In this document: positions 9,928 through 20,682 of the stretch, one piece after another
Position numbering within the stretch: position 1 is the first letter of the stretch
Layout: the number at the start of each line of letters is the position of its first letter
Source: Methanobrevibacter millerae
GTDB taxonomy: Archaea; Methanobacteriota; Methanobacteria; Methanobacteriales; Methanobacteriaceae
DNA: 64,000 nt
Reading direction: 5' to 3'
Assembly: GCF_001477655.1 (NCBI RefSeq)
Contig: NZ_CP011266.1
Span: 186,001-250,000 of the forward strand
Position numbers and translations under genes: made by a program
The notes under the pieces: generated by a model
The model's input: only the letters and a program-made list of their open reading frames with translations
Databases searched by the model: none
What the model was told of the DNA's origin: nothing

Positions 9928-10659
9928 ATGAAAATGATTTTGGATGAACGTGGTAAAAAGTATATTTTAAAGGAAGGCCAGGATTTTCAAAGTGATTTGG
10001 GAATTGTCTCTGCAGAAGTATTGTCGGATGCTGAAATAGGCGATGAAGTTAAAAGCCATCTTGACCACTCATTTAAAATTGTCAAACCAAATGTAAATGA
10101 TTTCATTGAAATAATGGATAGACGTTGTTCAATATTAATTAAAAAAGATATTGGAACTGTTTTAGCATACACTGGCTTGGGAGCGGGTTCTAGGGTTGTT
10201 GATGCCGGAACCGGTGCTGGAGCTATTGCATTGAACTTCGGTAATGTTGTCGGCGATACAGGTCATGTTTATACATATGAAATCCGTGAAGATTTTTCAG
10301 AAGTTGCTAAAAAGAACATCGAAACTTTTGGAATCAAAAATATTGAAGTAAAAAATCAGAATATAAAAGATGGAATTAATGAAGATAATATTGATCTAGT
10401 ATTTTTAGACCTTCCAAAGCCTTATGAAATTTTTGAAGAGGTTCATGACTCCTTAAATCTTGGAGGATGGCTTGTTGTATATGCTCCCTACATCGATCAA
10501 GCTGAAGTTTCATACAGAGTTGCAAAAAAACTTAATTTCTATGATATTGAAATTCTAGAGACTTTAGAACGAGGCCTTGAAGTAAGACAGCAAGGAACTA
10601 GACCTAAAACAAGAATGGTTGGGCATAGTGGTTATTTGCTTTTTGCAAGAAAACTCTAA
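9928..10659 (+). CDS. trmI: tRNA (adenine-N1)-methyltransferase TrmI
   Basis: A 243-residue SAM-dependent methyltransferase that in archaea modifies adenines 57/58 of the T loop. It has a short N-terminal beta domain, then the Rossmann SAM site VVDAGTGAGAIALNF near residue 92, VYTYEIREDF, the catalytic-loop segment LVFLDLPKPYE, and a C-terminal GTRPKTRMVGHSGYL segment typical of TrmI. The length fits. The gene lies 9 bases after htpX and is probably co-transcribed with it. T-rich sequence right after the stop may end transcription. Confidence 0.92.
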   Translation: MKMILDERGKKYILKEGQDFQSDLGIVSAEVLSDAEIGDEVKSHLDHSFKIVKPNVNDFIEIMDRRCSILIKKDIGTVLAYTGLGAGSRVVDAGTGAGAIALNFGNVVGDTGHVYTYEIREDFSEVAKKNIETFGIKNIEVKNQNIKDGINEDNIDLVFLDLPKPYEIFEEVHDSLNLGGWLVVYAPYIDQAEVSYRVAKKLNFYDIEILETLERGLEVRQQGTRPKTRMVGHSGYLLFARKL

Positions 10660-11222
10660 ATCACCCATTTTTTTCTATTTGTTTTAATTAATTTCAGCTA
10701 TTGTTATGTTAATACTTAACCAAATTTCATTATTTTAATTATTTAAATTTTCAATATAAATTATTAGAAACAAAAAATTAGTATTTTTAAATAGTGTTAT
10801 ATGTACTGTCTGCTAATTTTTCTTTATATGGGGATTCGTTTTGAAATGTATATATATCAATTGAAATAAAGTATAATATATTAAATTTTCTGAATTTAAT
10901 GATATTTTATTCAACAATATGTTCAATATTATTTGCAATATCATTTTAAATGTCGTAAAGTTGTCTTTAGCTGAAACTGTAATTATATGATATGAATACA
11001 TAATATTACTAAAAATATTTTAGGTTTATTCAAGTTTTTTATCATTCATATTTGATACAAATATATTTGTTTGTGTATTAAATTATTTTTTTTCATTATT
11101 TTAAATGATAAAAATTAAATATCCCAATATAAATAATTAATTGTATAAGAAGGTTAATTTCTTTTTATATTCTTAGTATTTTCACTTTAAATAGTGGATT
11201 TAAAAAATTTTGGAGGAAAAAT
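10660..11222. other. Gene-free AT-rich interval
   Basis: These 563 bases between trmI and the DUF308 gene are extremely AT-rich. The only long reading frame, on the minus strand at 10813-11001, has an Ile/Asn/Leu-rich composition expected by chance and no ribosome binding site. The right end carries a TGGAGG ribosome binding site for the gene at 11223. I see no RNA gene, repeat array or strong hairpin. Confidence 0.6.
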
Positions 11223-11678
11223 ATGGAAACAAATAAGATATTCGGAATAGTCTCTATAATTTTGGGATTAATTTTTATAATTTGCCCTATTTTTAGTTCA
11301 GCTTTCACATCTATTGTAATTGGACTAAGTTTATTATTCTTTGGTTTCGCATCATTATTTAATGGACTTACAACATTAAATGTGATTATTGGTATTATAG
11401 CCATCATATTTGGTTTACTGTTCATGTTTGCAATGAATGCATTGCCGTTCCTTGTAGGATTGCAATTTTACCTTGTCGGTATCATAATGATTTTATTCGG
11501 TATCGCAGGTCTTATTACAGACTCAAAAATATCAAAAATATCCTCGTTATTGATTTTGATTATGGGTATTTTAGCATTTATTCTAGCATTCAATTCCTTA
11601 GTAAATCCAATTTATGCTGCAATTTTATTAGGTGTATGTTTAATAATTCAAGGAATAAGAACATTTATTGCTGAATAA
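11223..11678 (+). CDS. DUF308/HdeD-like membrane protein
   Basis: A 151-residue, almost wholly hydrophobic protein with about six short membrane segments in the repeated pattern of DUF308 (HdeD-like) proteins, with glycine-rich turns such as GLIFIICPIFSS. HdeD is linked to acid resistance in Escherichia coli, but the archaeal role is unknown. A TGGAGG site precedes the ATG. The gene is monocistronic and followed by a perfect hairpin terminator. A longer paralogue is at 20683-21198 on the other strand. Confidence 0.85.
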   Translation: METNKIFGIVSIILGLIFIICPIFSSAFTSIVIGLSLLFFGFASLFNGLTTLNVIIGIIAIIFGLLFMFAMNALPFLVGLQFYLVGIIMILFGIAGLITDSKISKISSLLILIMGILAFILAFNSLVNPIYAAILLGVCLIIQGIRTFIAE

Positions 11679-11687
11679 AAATTTAAT

Positions 11688-11722
11688 ATGCAATCTTTTG
11701 ATTGCATTTACTTATTTTTTTA
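11688..11722 (+). terminator. Hairpin terminator after the DUF308 gene
   Basis: A perfect 8-base stem (11688-11695 with 11700-11707, ATGCAATC/GATTGCAT) around a TTTT loop, followed by a T-rich tract. It starts 9 bases after the stop at 11678. Confidence 0.6.
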
Positions 11723-11745
11723 AAATAGTATCTAAACTTATTTTT

Positions 11746-13347
11746 TTGAACTACCTCGACTTTGTAGAAGTCGAGGATTCCTAGATTTGTTTTTTTGTGC
11801 CACTTGTTTATTTGGCGTTTTCTAGGCTATCCCCGTAGTCCCACCGGTTCAAAATATTAATGGCGGCGTTAATGTCACGGTCTAGTATTTTACCGCAGTT
11901 TGGACATTTCCATTTTCGAGTTTTCACATCTAATTCATGGTTGATGTTTCCGCAAAAATGACATTTTTTACTGGTATATTTTGCATCTACAAATACTACG
12001 CCTTCTGCTTGAGGTTTGTGCCTAGCAAATTTGTCTTGTAGTTTAGTTATGAATTTTGTGAGTGGAAACACCATGTTTTGCTCGCCACCAATCAATATTT
12101 TAATTTTTGAGTAATTTTTCTCAAATACTATGGCATCATATTTTTTGACCATTTCTGTTGAAAGTTTCTCTATATAGTCGTCAAGTTTATTGGATCGTTG
12201 ATGATACCATTTTAATAGTCTGATTTTCTGTTTTTTCCATTTTTTGCTTCCATTTGTGCATTTGGCCATTATCCGGTTGATGAATTTGACCATTTGGTTT
12301 TCATGGTCAATGTCAAAGTATTCCTTTTCCTCATCGCTTGTGACCAGCCAGCCGTTTACATTTGAATTAATATCACAACCTACATTTTTACCTGTTAGTT
12401 CCCATTCTTCTTCAGTGAAATCAATGTTGAATGTTGCAAAGTAGTCTATTCCATCAAAGGAGATTGTTACATTGTTGAATTTTGTATTTTTGTCGTTTAG
12501 TATTTGGAAGTATTCTTGGCTTGTGTGGAATTTTACTTTGCCATATTTTCTCAGAATCATTTTATTTTTTTGGATGATTCTAATGTCTTGTCTTATTGTT
12601 TGTCTGAATGATAGTTTAACTGTTTTCTTTTTATGAAAATGGGGTTTATTGAAGTGTGATGGATTTTTAAAGAAATTATCGAATGATGTGGCCAAGTCTC
12701 TTATTTCCTGTTGGAGACTTGTTGATTCTACATCCTCCAAATAAGGAAATTCCCTCTTGGCTTCATTTAGTAGTTTATTTAAGAACGTAAATGTGGGTCT
12801 TAGGTTGGAATCGTTACTGTGCATTTTATTGTATTTGTCAAGAACGACATTATGGGCCTTGCGACAGCAACCAAAATTCCTATGAAAACAATCCTTCTGC
12901 TCCCGAGTAGGATAAATCTTAACCTTCATTCCCTTTTTAACATCCACCATAACATAAAACACCACACTATTAACCCATCTTCACATAATAGTACAATTTA
13001 TGCTCCATTAATATATAAAGATACCCAGAGAGCATTTGAAAAGTAATATCGCCCACAAAAATCAACTACGTTTAAAAAACAACAAGAAACATTAAATAAA
13101 CACCCGTGAAATACAAATGAAACTACAAATTTTCCATTGTAAAAGTGATACATATCAAAAAAAATACAAAAATAAATGCCCCAAAAAAAACTGAAAGTAC
13201 ACTGAATTATAAATGCCCATACAAAAAAATATTAAAATCAATTATCATGGCAAATGAAACCCAATAAATAACAATTCACAAAGGTATAACCCAACTTGCA
13301 ATTGATCCACGACCTTGAAGATGTCGTGGTATTCTTGCATCATTTAG
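11746..13347 (-). mobile_element. IS200/IS605-type TnpB-only element, copy 1
   Basis: A 1602-base element with one gene, tnpB, and no TnpA transposase. Its right end (11746-11770, read on the minus strand) is a hairpin with stem CCTCGACT/AGTCGAGG and then TTCAA, resembling the TCAA right cleavage site known in IS608. Its left end (13308-13330) is a hairpin with stem CCACGAC/GTCGTGG. The base identity shared with the copy at 45413-47014 continues through TTTAT on the left (13348-13352 complement), a likely target motif. The 382 bases between the tnpB start and the left end hold only noncoding sequence. Being TnpA-less, it would need TnpA in trans to move. Confidence 0.88.
11808..12965 (-). CDS. 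tnpB: TnpB, RNA-guided nuclease of the IS605 family (copy 1)
   Basis: A 385-residue TnpB with an N-terminal helix-turn-helix-like region (KVKIYPTREQKDCFHRNFG). The RuvC-like nuclease residues are in GCDINSNVNG, IVFEKNYSKI and DRDINAAINI, and a four-cysteine zinc finger (CHFCG and CPNCG) lies near residue 340. All catalytic acids are intact, so it may be active. The reading frame starts at GTG 12965 (a possible alternative ATG lies 15 bases further in) and TATATATTAATGG upstream offers a promoter. It differs from copy 2 at six residues: R/Q, D/V, A/P, N/Y, F/L and M/L. Confidence 0.92.
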   Translation of the reverse strand: MVFYVMVDVKKGMKVKIYPTREQKDCFHRNFGCCRKAHNVVLDKYNKMHSNDSNLRPTFTFLNKLLNEAKREFPYLEDVESTSLQQEIRDLATSFDNFFKNPSHFNKPHFHKKKTVKLSFRQTIRQDIRIIQKNKMILRKYGKVKFHTSQEYFQILNDKNTKFNNVTISFDGIDYFATFNIDFTEEEWELTGKNVGCDINSNVNGWLVTSDEEKEYFDIDHENQMVKFINRIMAKCTNGSKKWKKQKIRLLKWYHQRSNKLDDYIEKLSTEMVKKYDAIVFEKNYSKIKILIGGEQNMVFPLTKFITKLQDKFARHKPQAEGVVFVDAKYTSKKCHFCGNINHELDVKTRKWKCPNCGKILDRDINAAINILNRWDYGDSLENAK

Positions 13348-13379
13348 ATAAAAAATTTTAAAAAAGAAAAAATAAATAG

Positions 13380-16226
13380 CTATTCAATTAGAATAGCTGG
13401 TTTATAAGGCATTGCATTTTTAGCCTTGTTTTGAGGGTCATATGAATCATCTGTGTGAACGATGATTTGTGATGAAACTTCATTGGAGATATATTCTATT
13501 GCATCATCAATTATTTGTGCTTCATCGATTTTGCCCACATATTTTGTTTTGGTCATTTCACGGCCAATCTTTTTGGCTACGGCTGCTATTTCTTTTTTAT
13601 TATCATAAATATTAGCTCCAATAGCACGGCCCATGATTTGGCCAATGTCAGGTTTTCCAACTTCATCTGCTATTTTGTATAAGTCCCATTTCCAGTTAGG
13701 AGCAAGATAAATGTGAACTTTTTCAGCTTTATCTCCAACCATCTTTTTAATCTGATTAATGTCTTTAATAAGATTTTGAACTAATTCTTCTGATTTTTCA
13801 ATTTCAAGACTTATTAAGCTTTCATCAGCTTCAGGCCATTCAGCAGTACTTACGAAACCTTTTCCGCCATATGTTGACCATAATTCTTCACATGTGTGTG
13901 GTGTAAATGGCGCAAGCAATCTAATCCATGATTCCAGTACTGTAGATAACACATAAACTACTGCAGGGTCCTGTTTATCAAGCAAATGATTTACTCTGTA
14001 GAGGTAGTGATCAATATCCTTTTTAAGTAAGAACAATGATTCCTGTAATGCTTTTCTTGTTTGGAAAACTTCTAAAGCTTCAGTTGATGCTTTGATATGT
14101 TGGTTGAGTTGGCTTAACATCCATAAATCAATTGTTCTAGTTAATTCAACTTCTTCAATGTTGCTTAGGTCTAATGGGGAACCTTTGATTTCTTCAACTT
14201 TTCCTGCAAATTCCCTAAACCACTCGAGTCTTCTTTTAGTTCCAAGAACTTCTTTTTCTCTCCAGTCAAAGTCCTGCCATGGTTCTGCTGATGCCATTAA
14301 GAATAATCTTACAACATCTGCGGTATAATCTTCAATTGCATCTTTTAAAAGGATAACATTACCTTTTGATGATGACATCTTATTTCCTTCCAAAAGACCC
14401 ATTCCAAACACAACAGTTCCTTTAGGCCATTTGTCTTCAGGGAATATTGCGCTGTGGTGGAACATTAAAAAGCTTAAATGATTTCCTACAAGATCTTTTG
14501 CTGATAATCTCCAATCAAGAGGGTACCAGTAGTTGAATTCGTCCTGAATTTCTTTAACTACTTCTGGTGCAACTTTGATGTCATCAGAATCCTTGTTTAA
14601 ATATATTTTATCAAAGAATGCACGATTCAAGTCTTCAGGATCCATATCTTTCAAGAATCTTGCAACAGAATAATATGACATGTAGATTGTAGAGTCGGTT
14701 AATGGTTCAATCAGCCATTTGTTATCCCATGGAAGTCTTGTTCCAAGTCCAACTTTTCTAGAACATGCCCAATCATCTAACCAGTCAATATAATAGTTGA
14801 AATTATTTTTTACTTCTGGAGGGATAATGGTTTCCCTTTCAAGCACCTTATGGGTTTTTTCTGTCCATTCCGGATTGGAATATTTCATAAACCATTGATC
14901 ATCCATTATTTTTACAACACAGTTGTTTCCACATCTGCAGACGACAGGCCTTTCAGCGAAGTCATACATTACTGTAGCCATATTTTTGGAAATTAACTCA
15001 TCTTTTAATTCTTCACGGGCAAATCTGACTTTTTTACCACCAAAACCAGGTATGCTGTCGAGAATTATTCCCTTACTGTGCTGAATTTTATAAAGTTCAT
15101 TAGTGGCTTCATGTAATTTTTCATCGTTTTGGTCTGTAATTCCTAATCTTTCAATTATGCCTGCTGCAGGAATTTCTCCATAACCTTTAACGCTACAGAC
15201 TGGGATTGGAACTACATTTTCTATTATTCCCTCTAGATTATATTTAGCTATTAATTCATCGTTTTTCTTCAAATCTTGAAGAGCAATATAATCTGCAGGT
15301 GCATCAGCAGGTTCTGAAAATACTACACCGCTTCCGTAGGATGCGCTTACAAAGCTTGCTGGGAAAATTGGTAATTCATCACCAGTAAATGGATTGATTG
15401 CCATTTTTCCAATCAAATCATTTGGATTGATTTCGGATATGATTTCCAAATCTTTGATTTGGTGCTGTAAATTGTAATGGGCTTCTTTGGTTATTACCCA
15501 GTTTTCATTTTCTGCTTTAACTAAAACATATTCAACATCAGGATTTAACCAGATGTTTGTTGCTCCAACAATGGTTTCCGGCCTTAATGTAGCGGTAACC
15601 AAAATTTTATCGTCAATTTTGAATTTGAGTAAAGTTAATTCATTAACTCCAACCCCTTCTCCTTCAAGCAAATCGTGGTCTCCAACAGGATTGTCACAAT
15701 TCGGACAGTATTTTACGGGATGTTCTCCTCTTTGGATTAATCCTTTTTCGTATAATGTTGTAATTTGCCATTCTATGAATTTTTTGTAGGTTGGATCAAT
15801 TGTCCTAAATTCACGTCTCCAGTCAATTGAATATCCCATATCATGCATTACTTCATTATATTCGCTACTGAAGTATCTCACGATATATTCCGGGTCTTCT
15901 AATTTAGGTAATTCGTCTTTTGGGACTCTGTGAACATTTTCGTACAGGTCTAAAGTCCATGGATCTTTTCTTTTAATCCTGTCTGCTATTCCAATAACTG
16001 GAGCACCGGTTACGTGCCATGCCATTGGGAATAAAACGTTATAACCTTCCATTCTTTTAAATCTTGCATAAACATCAGGTACAGTATATGTACGGCCGTG
16101 ACCAATATGCATTGCACCACTAGGGTATGGGAAAGCTACTGTAATGAATAATTTTTCTTTATTATTAGGGTTTGATTCAAATAATTTTTCATCAGCCCAT
16201 TTCTTTTGCCATTTTTTTTCTATCAC
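13380..16226 (-). CDS. leuS: Leucyl-tRNA synthetase
   Basis: A 948-residue class I synthetase of the archaeal/eukaryotic LeuRS type. The HIGH motif is in [15 protein letters not shown] near residue 35, and the KMSKS motif is [12 protein letters not shown] near residue 610. Between them lies the editing insertion with [13 protein letters not shown]. The C-terminal region carries the anticodon-binding helices and the archaeal extension. The start is GTG 16226, three bases after GGTGAT. It shares one base with the nadE stop, so the two are transcribed together. Confidence 0.96.
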   Translation of the reverse strand: MIEKKWQKKWADEKLFESNPNNKEKLFITVAFPYPSGAMHIGHGRTYTVPDVYARFKRMEGYNVLFPMAWHVTGAPVIGIADRIKRKDPWTLDLYENVHRVPKDELPKLEDPEYIVRYFSSEYNEVMHDMGYSIDWRREFRTIDPTYKKFIEWQITTLYEKGLIQRGEHPVKYCPNCDNPVGDHDLLEGEGVGVNELTLLKFKIDDKILVTATLRPETIVGATNIWLNPDVEYVLVKAENENWVITKEAHYNLQHQIKDLEIISEINPNDLIGKMAINPFTGDELPIFPASFVSASYGSGVVFSEPADAPADYIALQDLKKNDELIAKYNLEGIIENVVPIPVCSVKGYGEIPAAGIIERLGITDQNDEKLHEATNELYKIQHSKGIILDSIPGFGGKKVRFAREELKDELISKNMATVMYDFAERPVVCRCGNNCVVKIMDDQWFMKYSNPEWTEKTHKVLERETIIPPEVKNNFNYYIDWLDDWACSRKVGLGTRLPWDNKWLIEPLTDSTIYMSYYSVARFLKDMDPEDLNRAFFDKIYLNKDSDDIKVAPEVVKEIQDEFNYWYPLDWRLSAKDLVGNHLSFLMFHHSAIFPEDKWPKGTVVFGMGLLEGNKMSSSKGNVILLKDAIEDYTADVVRLFLMASAEPWQDFDWREKEVLGTKRRLEWFREFAGKVEEIKGSPLDLSNIEEVELTRTIDLWMLSQLNQHIKASTEALEVFQTRKALQESLFLLKKDIDHYLYRVNHLLDKQDPAVVYVLSTVLESWIRLLAPFTPHTCEELWSTYGGKGFVSTAEWPEADESLISLEIEKSEELVQNLIKDINQIKKMVGDKAEKVHIYLAPNWKWDLYKIADEVGKPDIGQIMGRAIGANIYDNKKEIAAVAKKIGREMTKTKYVGKIDEAQIIDDAIEYISNEVSSQIIVHTDDSYDPQNKAKNAMPYKPAILIE

Positions 16227-17029
16227 TAAATCACCATTGTAGTCTTTTTAGGGCTTTCAGGAACTGTACTCTTATGTTTGTTCCTATAAACTCTATTTAT
16301 AATATTATTAACTTCATCAACTTCAATATCTAATTCATCAGCTATTGATTTTGCATCAATATCTTTTTCTAAATTTCTGTATAATATTTTATCAAGCAAT
16401 TCATAAGTCATTCCAATTTCATCTTCATCGGTTTGATTATTCCATAATCCTGCTCTAGGCGGTTTATCGATGATTTCTTGAGGAATTTCTAAATATTTGG
16501 CTAACTGATAAACATCAGTTTTATACAAGTCCCCAATTGGTTCAATGTCACATGCACCATCTCCATGCTTTGTAAAGTAACCAATCAAGATTTCGCTTTT
16601 ATTACCTGTACCGCTAACCAGGTAGTTTTTGGAATTAGCATAAAAATAAATAATTGACATTCTTATTCTTGCTTTAAGATTGCCTATTGATAATTTGTCT
16701 TCTTCTAATTGTGTAACTGATAAGAATTCGTTTAAGATACTGTCAATAGCAATTTCCTTATAATTTATTCCTAATAGTTGTGCTATTGCAGTACCATGAA
16801 GTTTATCTTCTGTTGGTGTTGTTGTTGAAGGCATAACTATTCCAAAAACATTTTTCTTTCCAACAGCTTCACAAGCTAAAAATGCAGCTAATGTGGAGTC
16901 GATTCCACCACTTAATCCTACTACAAGTCCATCTGCATTAGCTTCTGATACTTTATTTTGAACGAATTCAACAATATCGTCTTTTGTTTTTTTCACATCT
17001 AATTTTGGAATTTCGTTCATATCAAACAC
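16226..17029 (-). CDS. nadE: NAD+ synthetase
   Basis: A 267-residue adenine-nucleotide alpha hydrolase that makes NAD+ from nicotinate adenine dinucleotide. The PP-loop is GLSGGIDST near residue 40; [20 protein letters not shown] and the P2 region are also visible. There is no glutaminase domain, so it should use ammonia, as in the short single-domain NadE. It is immediately upstream of leuS. The ATG at 17029 is divergent from the 17086 gene. Confidence 0.95.
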   Translation of the reverse strand: MFDMNEIPKLDVKKTKDDIVEFVQNKVSEANADGLVVGLSGGIDSTLAAFLACEAVGKKNVFGIVMPSTTTPTEDKLHGTAIAQLLGINYKEIAIDSILNEFLSVTQLEEDKLSIGNLKARIRMSIIYFYANSKNYLVSGTGNKSEILIGYFTKHGDGACDIEPIGDLYKTDVYQLAKYLEIPQEIIDKPPRAGLWNNQTDEDEIGMTYELLDKILYRNLEKDIDAKSIADELDIEVDEVNNIINRVYRNKHKSTVPESPKKTTMVI

Positions 17030-17085
17030 TCACTTAATTTTTCATTAGTAATTAATATAGTTGTTTTATTATATAATATATTATT

Positions 17086-17481
17086 ATGTCAGATGTAGAA
17101 ATTTTATCCAAAAGAACTTTTGGCGGTGCTGAGAAGGAAGTTTTAGACAGCTTTGTTGAATATCAGCAGGCATTAATAGATAAAAATGAAGATAAGTTAA
17201 ATGAATTGATGGCTGATGATTATATATTAACTCATATGTCCGGTAAAAAACAGACAAAAGCACAATTCATTGAAGAAGTGATGAACGGCACTCTAAATTA
17301 TTTCAAATCAGAGATTCATGATCCCAACATTTTGTTTGATGATGATGAAAATGCAACATTCATTTCTGATGTCACTTTAACGGCTCGGGTATATGGTGCA
17401 AGCGGTGCATGGACGATAGATACGGTAATGGATTTTAAAAAAATAAATGGTAAATGGATAATTGGAAAATGGGACACCTAA
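17086..17481 (+). CDS. NTF2-like (SnoaL/DUF4440 superfamily) protein
   Basis: A 131-residue protein with the cone-shaped NTF2 fold pattern: a long N-terminal helix (VEYQQALIDKNEDKLNELMADDY), an ILTHMSGKKQTKAQFIEEV segment, and strands ending in INGKWIIGKWDT. Members of this fold are small-molecule enzymes or binding proteins; the ligand here is unknown. No ribosome binding site precedes the ATG at 17086 and a TATA-like sequence lies just upstream, suggesting a leaderless transcript. It stands alone, divergent from nadE. Confidence 0.8.
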   Translation: MSDVEILSKRTFGGAEKEVLDSFVEYQQALIDKNEDKLNELMADDYILTHMSGKKQTKAQFIEEVMNGTLNYFKSEIHDPNILFDDDENATFISDVTLTARVYGASGAWTIDTVMDFKKINGKWIIGKWDT

Positions 17482-17574
17482 ACAAGATATTATGTGCATA
17501 TAATCTGTTCTATTATTTCATATTCGCTGTATTTTATTAATCTATTTTTTTTAAAATTATTCAAATAATAAGAG

Positions 17575-18963
17575 TCATGATTTGAATTTTTTAATGAATA
17601 TTATTCCTATGATGACTGTTGCAATAACTGAAATTATATTCGCGGTCATTGAAGGCAATCTCAATCCTTCAGGGGCTTGCAGGATATATGCAAATGCAAT
17701 CAGGGTACATATGATTGCCGGAAGCAATGCGATAATGTAGGGTTTTTCTTTTTGAATTAAGTATGCACTTGCAGCATATAATACAATCGTGGCCACTATC
17801 AATTGAGCCCAAGCAAAATATCTCCAAATCAAACCGAAATCTATAAATGACAATCCAAAAGCTGCTAAAAATAAAGGCACTGCTATTTTCAGCCTTGGAA
17901 TCAATTTTTCATGATTGAGATTAAGTTCATCAGCAATTGTAATTCTTGAACTTCTAAGTGATGTATCTCCAGTTGTGATTGGACAAACAACAACTCCTAT
18001 TATGGTTAAAACCAAACCAATTGGTCCGACTAATGTCATTGCCATTTCGCTTACTGCTACAGAAGGTGCGGCACCATATATTGCTGCAAGTTGTGGCTGA
18101 CCGTGGAAGAATGCCATTGCGATAGCAGCCCAGCAAAGTGCAACTAAACCTTCTATTACCATTGCACCAAAAAATACTGGCCTAGCGTCCTTTTCATTTT
18201 CAATACATCTTGCAACAATTGGAGATTGTGATGCGTGAAATCCTGAGATGGCTCCACAGGCAATGGTAACAAAGAGATATGGGAAAATGCTTTTGTTAGT
18301 TAAATATACTCCTTGTGTTGTAAACTCAGGAATTGTGTATGCTGGATTTAATATTAATGCTCCGGTCATTAACACAATCATAATCAGTAATAATGCTCCA
18401 AAAATAGGATATATTTTTCCAATGATTTTATCAATAGGAAATACTGTAGCAATTAAAAAATAAATAAATATTATTGTCATCCAGATAATTATAGAAATGT
18501 TCGTTAAGTTGCTAAGTAATTCAGCAGCTCCTTTTGCAAAAGTAGCTGCAACAAGAATTCCTGTCATTATAATAAGAACTGCCATAATCTTTTGAATTTT
18601 AGTTCCCAAATACTTTGAAATGATGCTGGGCATTGTCATTCCGTCATTGCGCAGGGACATGTAGCCTGAAAAGAAATCATGAATGCTTCCGATAAAAATT
18701 GTACCTAATGTAATCCATAAGAATGCTGCAGGTCCAAACAATGCACCTTGAATTGCTCCAAATATAGGCCCTAGCCCTGCAATATTTAAAAAATGAACTA
18801 AAAAGTTCTTGATTTTTGGCATAGGCATATAATCAACACCATCTTGCAGTCTATATGCGGGTGTTTCGCGACTTTCGTCTACACCAGTTATCCTTTCAAT
18901 AAATTTTCCATACACGAAGTAAGATGCAATCAATGCCAAAGAACAAATAACAAAACTATACAT
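17575..18963 (-). CDS. cstA: CstA-family carbon starvation/peptide transporter
   Basis: A 462-residue integral membrane protein with about 12 hydrophobic segments. The N-terminal TPAYRLQDGVDYMPM, HFLNIAGLGPIFGAIQGALFGP and GAISGFHASQSPIVARC segments are hallmarks of CstA. Family members import peptides or pyruvate in bacteria. It is shorter than the roughly 700-residue E. coli protein, like other short archaeal and Firmicutes members. It is a single gene, not tightly linked to its neighbours. Confidence 0.92.
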   Translation of the reverse strand: MYSFVICSLALIASYFVYGKFIERITGVDESRETPAYRLQDGVDYMPMPKIKNFLVHFLNIAGLGPIFGAIQGALFGPAAFLWITLGTIFIGSIHDFFSGYMSLRNDGMTMPSIISKYLGTKIQKIMAVLIIMTGILVAATFAKGAAELLSNLTNISIIIWMTIIFIYFLIATVFPIDKIIGKIYPIFGALLLIMIVLMTGALILNPAYTIPEFTTQGVYLTNKSIFPYLFVTIACGAISGFHASQSPIVARCIENEKDARPVFFGAMVIEGLVALCWAAIAMAFFHGQPQLAAIYGAAPSVAVSEMAMTLVGPIGLVLTIIGVVVCPITTGDTSLRSSRITIADELNLNHEKLIPRLKIAVPLFLAAFGLSFIDFGLIWRYFAWAQLIVATIVLYAASAYLIQKEKPYIIALLPAIICTLIAFAYILQAPEGLRLPSMTANIISVIATVIIGIIFIKKFKS

Positions 18964-19069
18964 TAATTATTATTTTACTATTTGCTCTTTAAAAAAATTA
19001 CTATTTGACAAATAATTCTGAAATTATTTTTAAATTAAAAAAATAAGTATTGAGGAATTGATTTCCCCA

Positions 19070-20674
19070 TTATTTTAAAACAAATTTTCTCATGCCTATA
19101 ACACTTAATATTATAGCTATTATATAACCAATCAAAGAAATTACTGGCATGTCGAATAATCTTGGTCCAAAAGAAACCACTGAAGAACCGATTATGAGTG
19201 CTGAAATCAATGCAATAATTGAAACCTTGTCAGTAATGTCAACTTCAAACCTGAATTGCAATTCTTCATTATCAATCTTATGGATTGTTCTTGTAAGAAG
19301 ACCAGGCAATGCCTGAATCATATGTCCATACAGGATTGCATTACTTTTTTTGCCTTTAAAATATCTTTTAGGATCAAGTTTCTGTTTGGCAATACGTTTA
19401 GCAACAGGTTTTAATTCTGCGAAAACATCTATTTCAGGATCAAGATTGTGTGCAATAGCTTCAATCATAGATAATCCTCTTGCCATAGTGACGACTTCAT
19501 TTGGAAGAATAACTCCATATTCCTGCATAAGGCTAAGAAGTGCTTCTAATACTCCATCAAAACGATTTAACTGTACACCAAAGTATCTTCCGAATAAATC
19601 ATTCAAGTCTCTTCTTAAAGTGGTTGTATCAATGTCATAGTCCAGTATGTCCATATACATCAGCTGATTAATCAACCCGTCGACATCTTGGTCCATAAAC
19701 AGCAGCACCACTTCTGAAAGATCGCGTTTGAATTTCTCATCAAAGGATCCCATCATACCCAAATCAAGATAACATATCACATTATTTTCTAAAATCTTGA
19801 TGTTACCCGGATGTGGATCGCCATGGAAGAATCCGTCAATGAAAAGTTGCTGGAGATAAGAATCTATAACATTTTTCGCCAAGAGTTTTTTGTCAAATTC
19901 ATCACCAGTACTTGCATATACATCATTTAAATCTGTGCCTTCAATGAATTCCATAGTTAAAACTTTTGAGGAACAGTAATTGGCGTAGGTACTCGGAATA
20001 TGGATATTAGGATTGTCTTCAAAATTCATTTCAATGCGTTGCATATTCATGAATTCATTATTGTAATCGATTTCCTTGTGGATGGAACGGTCAAACTCAT
20101 CCATGATTCCAGGCAAGTTTAGTTTTCTAAGATCTGAATTAAATTTATCCGCACGATTAGCAATATATTTTAATATCCTCACATCAAGGTCAATTTTATC
20201 TGTGATTCCTTCTTTTTGGATTTTTACAGCAACATGTTCACCAGTAATCAACTTAGCTTCATGAACCTGACCAATGGAAGCTGTAGCCAAATGCTGATGA
20301 TTAAAATCTTCGAATAAATCCTCAATTTTACCATCAAGTTCTTCTTCAACAATTGATTTAACTTGTTCATATGTTATTGGTGGATTGTCATCCTGTAAGT
20401 TTGCAAGTTCATCTGCAATTTTTTCGCCAACAACATCAGGCCTTGTACTTAACAGTTGCCCTAGCTTGATGAAAGTGGTTCCCAAATCCTGAAACATTAA
20501 TCTTAACTTTACAGGAATTTCATCATCCCATAAAAGTTCATTTGCTTCATCATCACCTTTTGAACGAATTTTGTTTTTTGCAGTTTGACCTAAAATCTTA
20601 TCGAAACCATATTTTTTTATGGCTTCCCTAATTTCATGCAAACGTTCTTTGGTTGCCTTATCCACAAACATCAC
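19070..20674 (-). CDS. ABC1/UbiB-family atypical kinase, membrane-anchored
   Basis: A 534-residue AarF/UbiB-type protein. The family's signature KxGQ motif is in FIKLGQLLSTRPD near residue 70. The ATP-binding lysine is in VAVKIQKEG, the catalytic loop is HGDPHPGN, the metal site is YLDLGMMG, and two membrane helices close the C-terminus (about residues 480-530). In bacteria and mitochondria UbiB supports quinone synthesis. This methanogen lacks ubiquinone, so the role may concern other isoprenoid lipids (inference). It lies 8 bases after the DUF308 gene and both form a leftward operon. Confidence 0.9.
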   Translation of the reverse strand: MMFVDKATKERLHEIREAIKKYGFDKILGQTAKNKIRSKGDDEANELLWDDEIPVKLRLMFQDLGTTFIKLGQLLSTRPDVVGEKIADELANLQDDNPPITYEQVKSIVEEELDGKIEDLFEDFNHQHLATASIGQVHEAKLITGEHVAVKIQKEGITDKIDLDVRILKYIANRADKFNSDLRKLNLPGIMDEFDRSIHKEIDYNNEFMNMQRIEMNFEDNPNIHIPSTYANYCSSKVLTMEFIEGTDLNDVYASTGDEFDKKLLAKNVIDSYLQQLFIDGFFHGDPHPGNIKILENNVICYLDLGMMGSFDEKFKRDLSEVVLLFMDQDVDGLINQLMYMDILDYDIDTTTLRRDLNDLFGRYFGVQLNRFDGVLEALLSLMQEYGVILPNEVVTMARGLSMIEAIAHNLDPEIDVFAELKPVAKRIAKQKLDPKRYFKGKKSNAILYGHMIQALPGLLTRTIHKIDNEELQFRFEVDITDKVSIIALISALIIGSSVVSFGPRLFDMPVISLIGYIIAIILSVIGMRKFVLK

Positions 20675-20682
20675 CCAATTGA

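Noticed and set aside
10813-11001. 62-codon minus-strand frame in the long intergenic region
   Set aside because: Low-complexity Ile/Asn/Leu composition, no ribosome binding site, no recognisable family.
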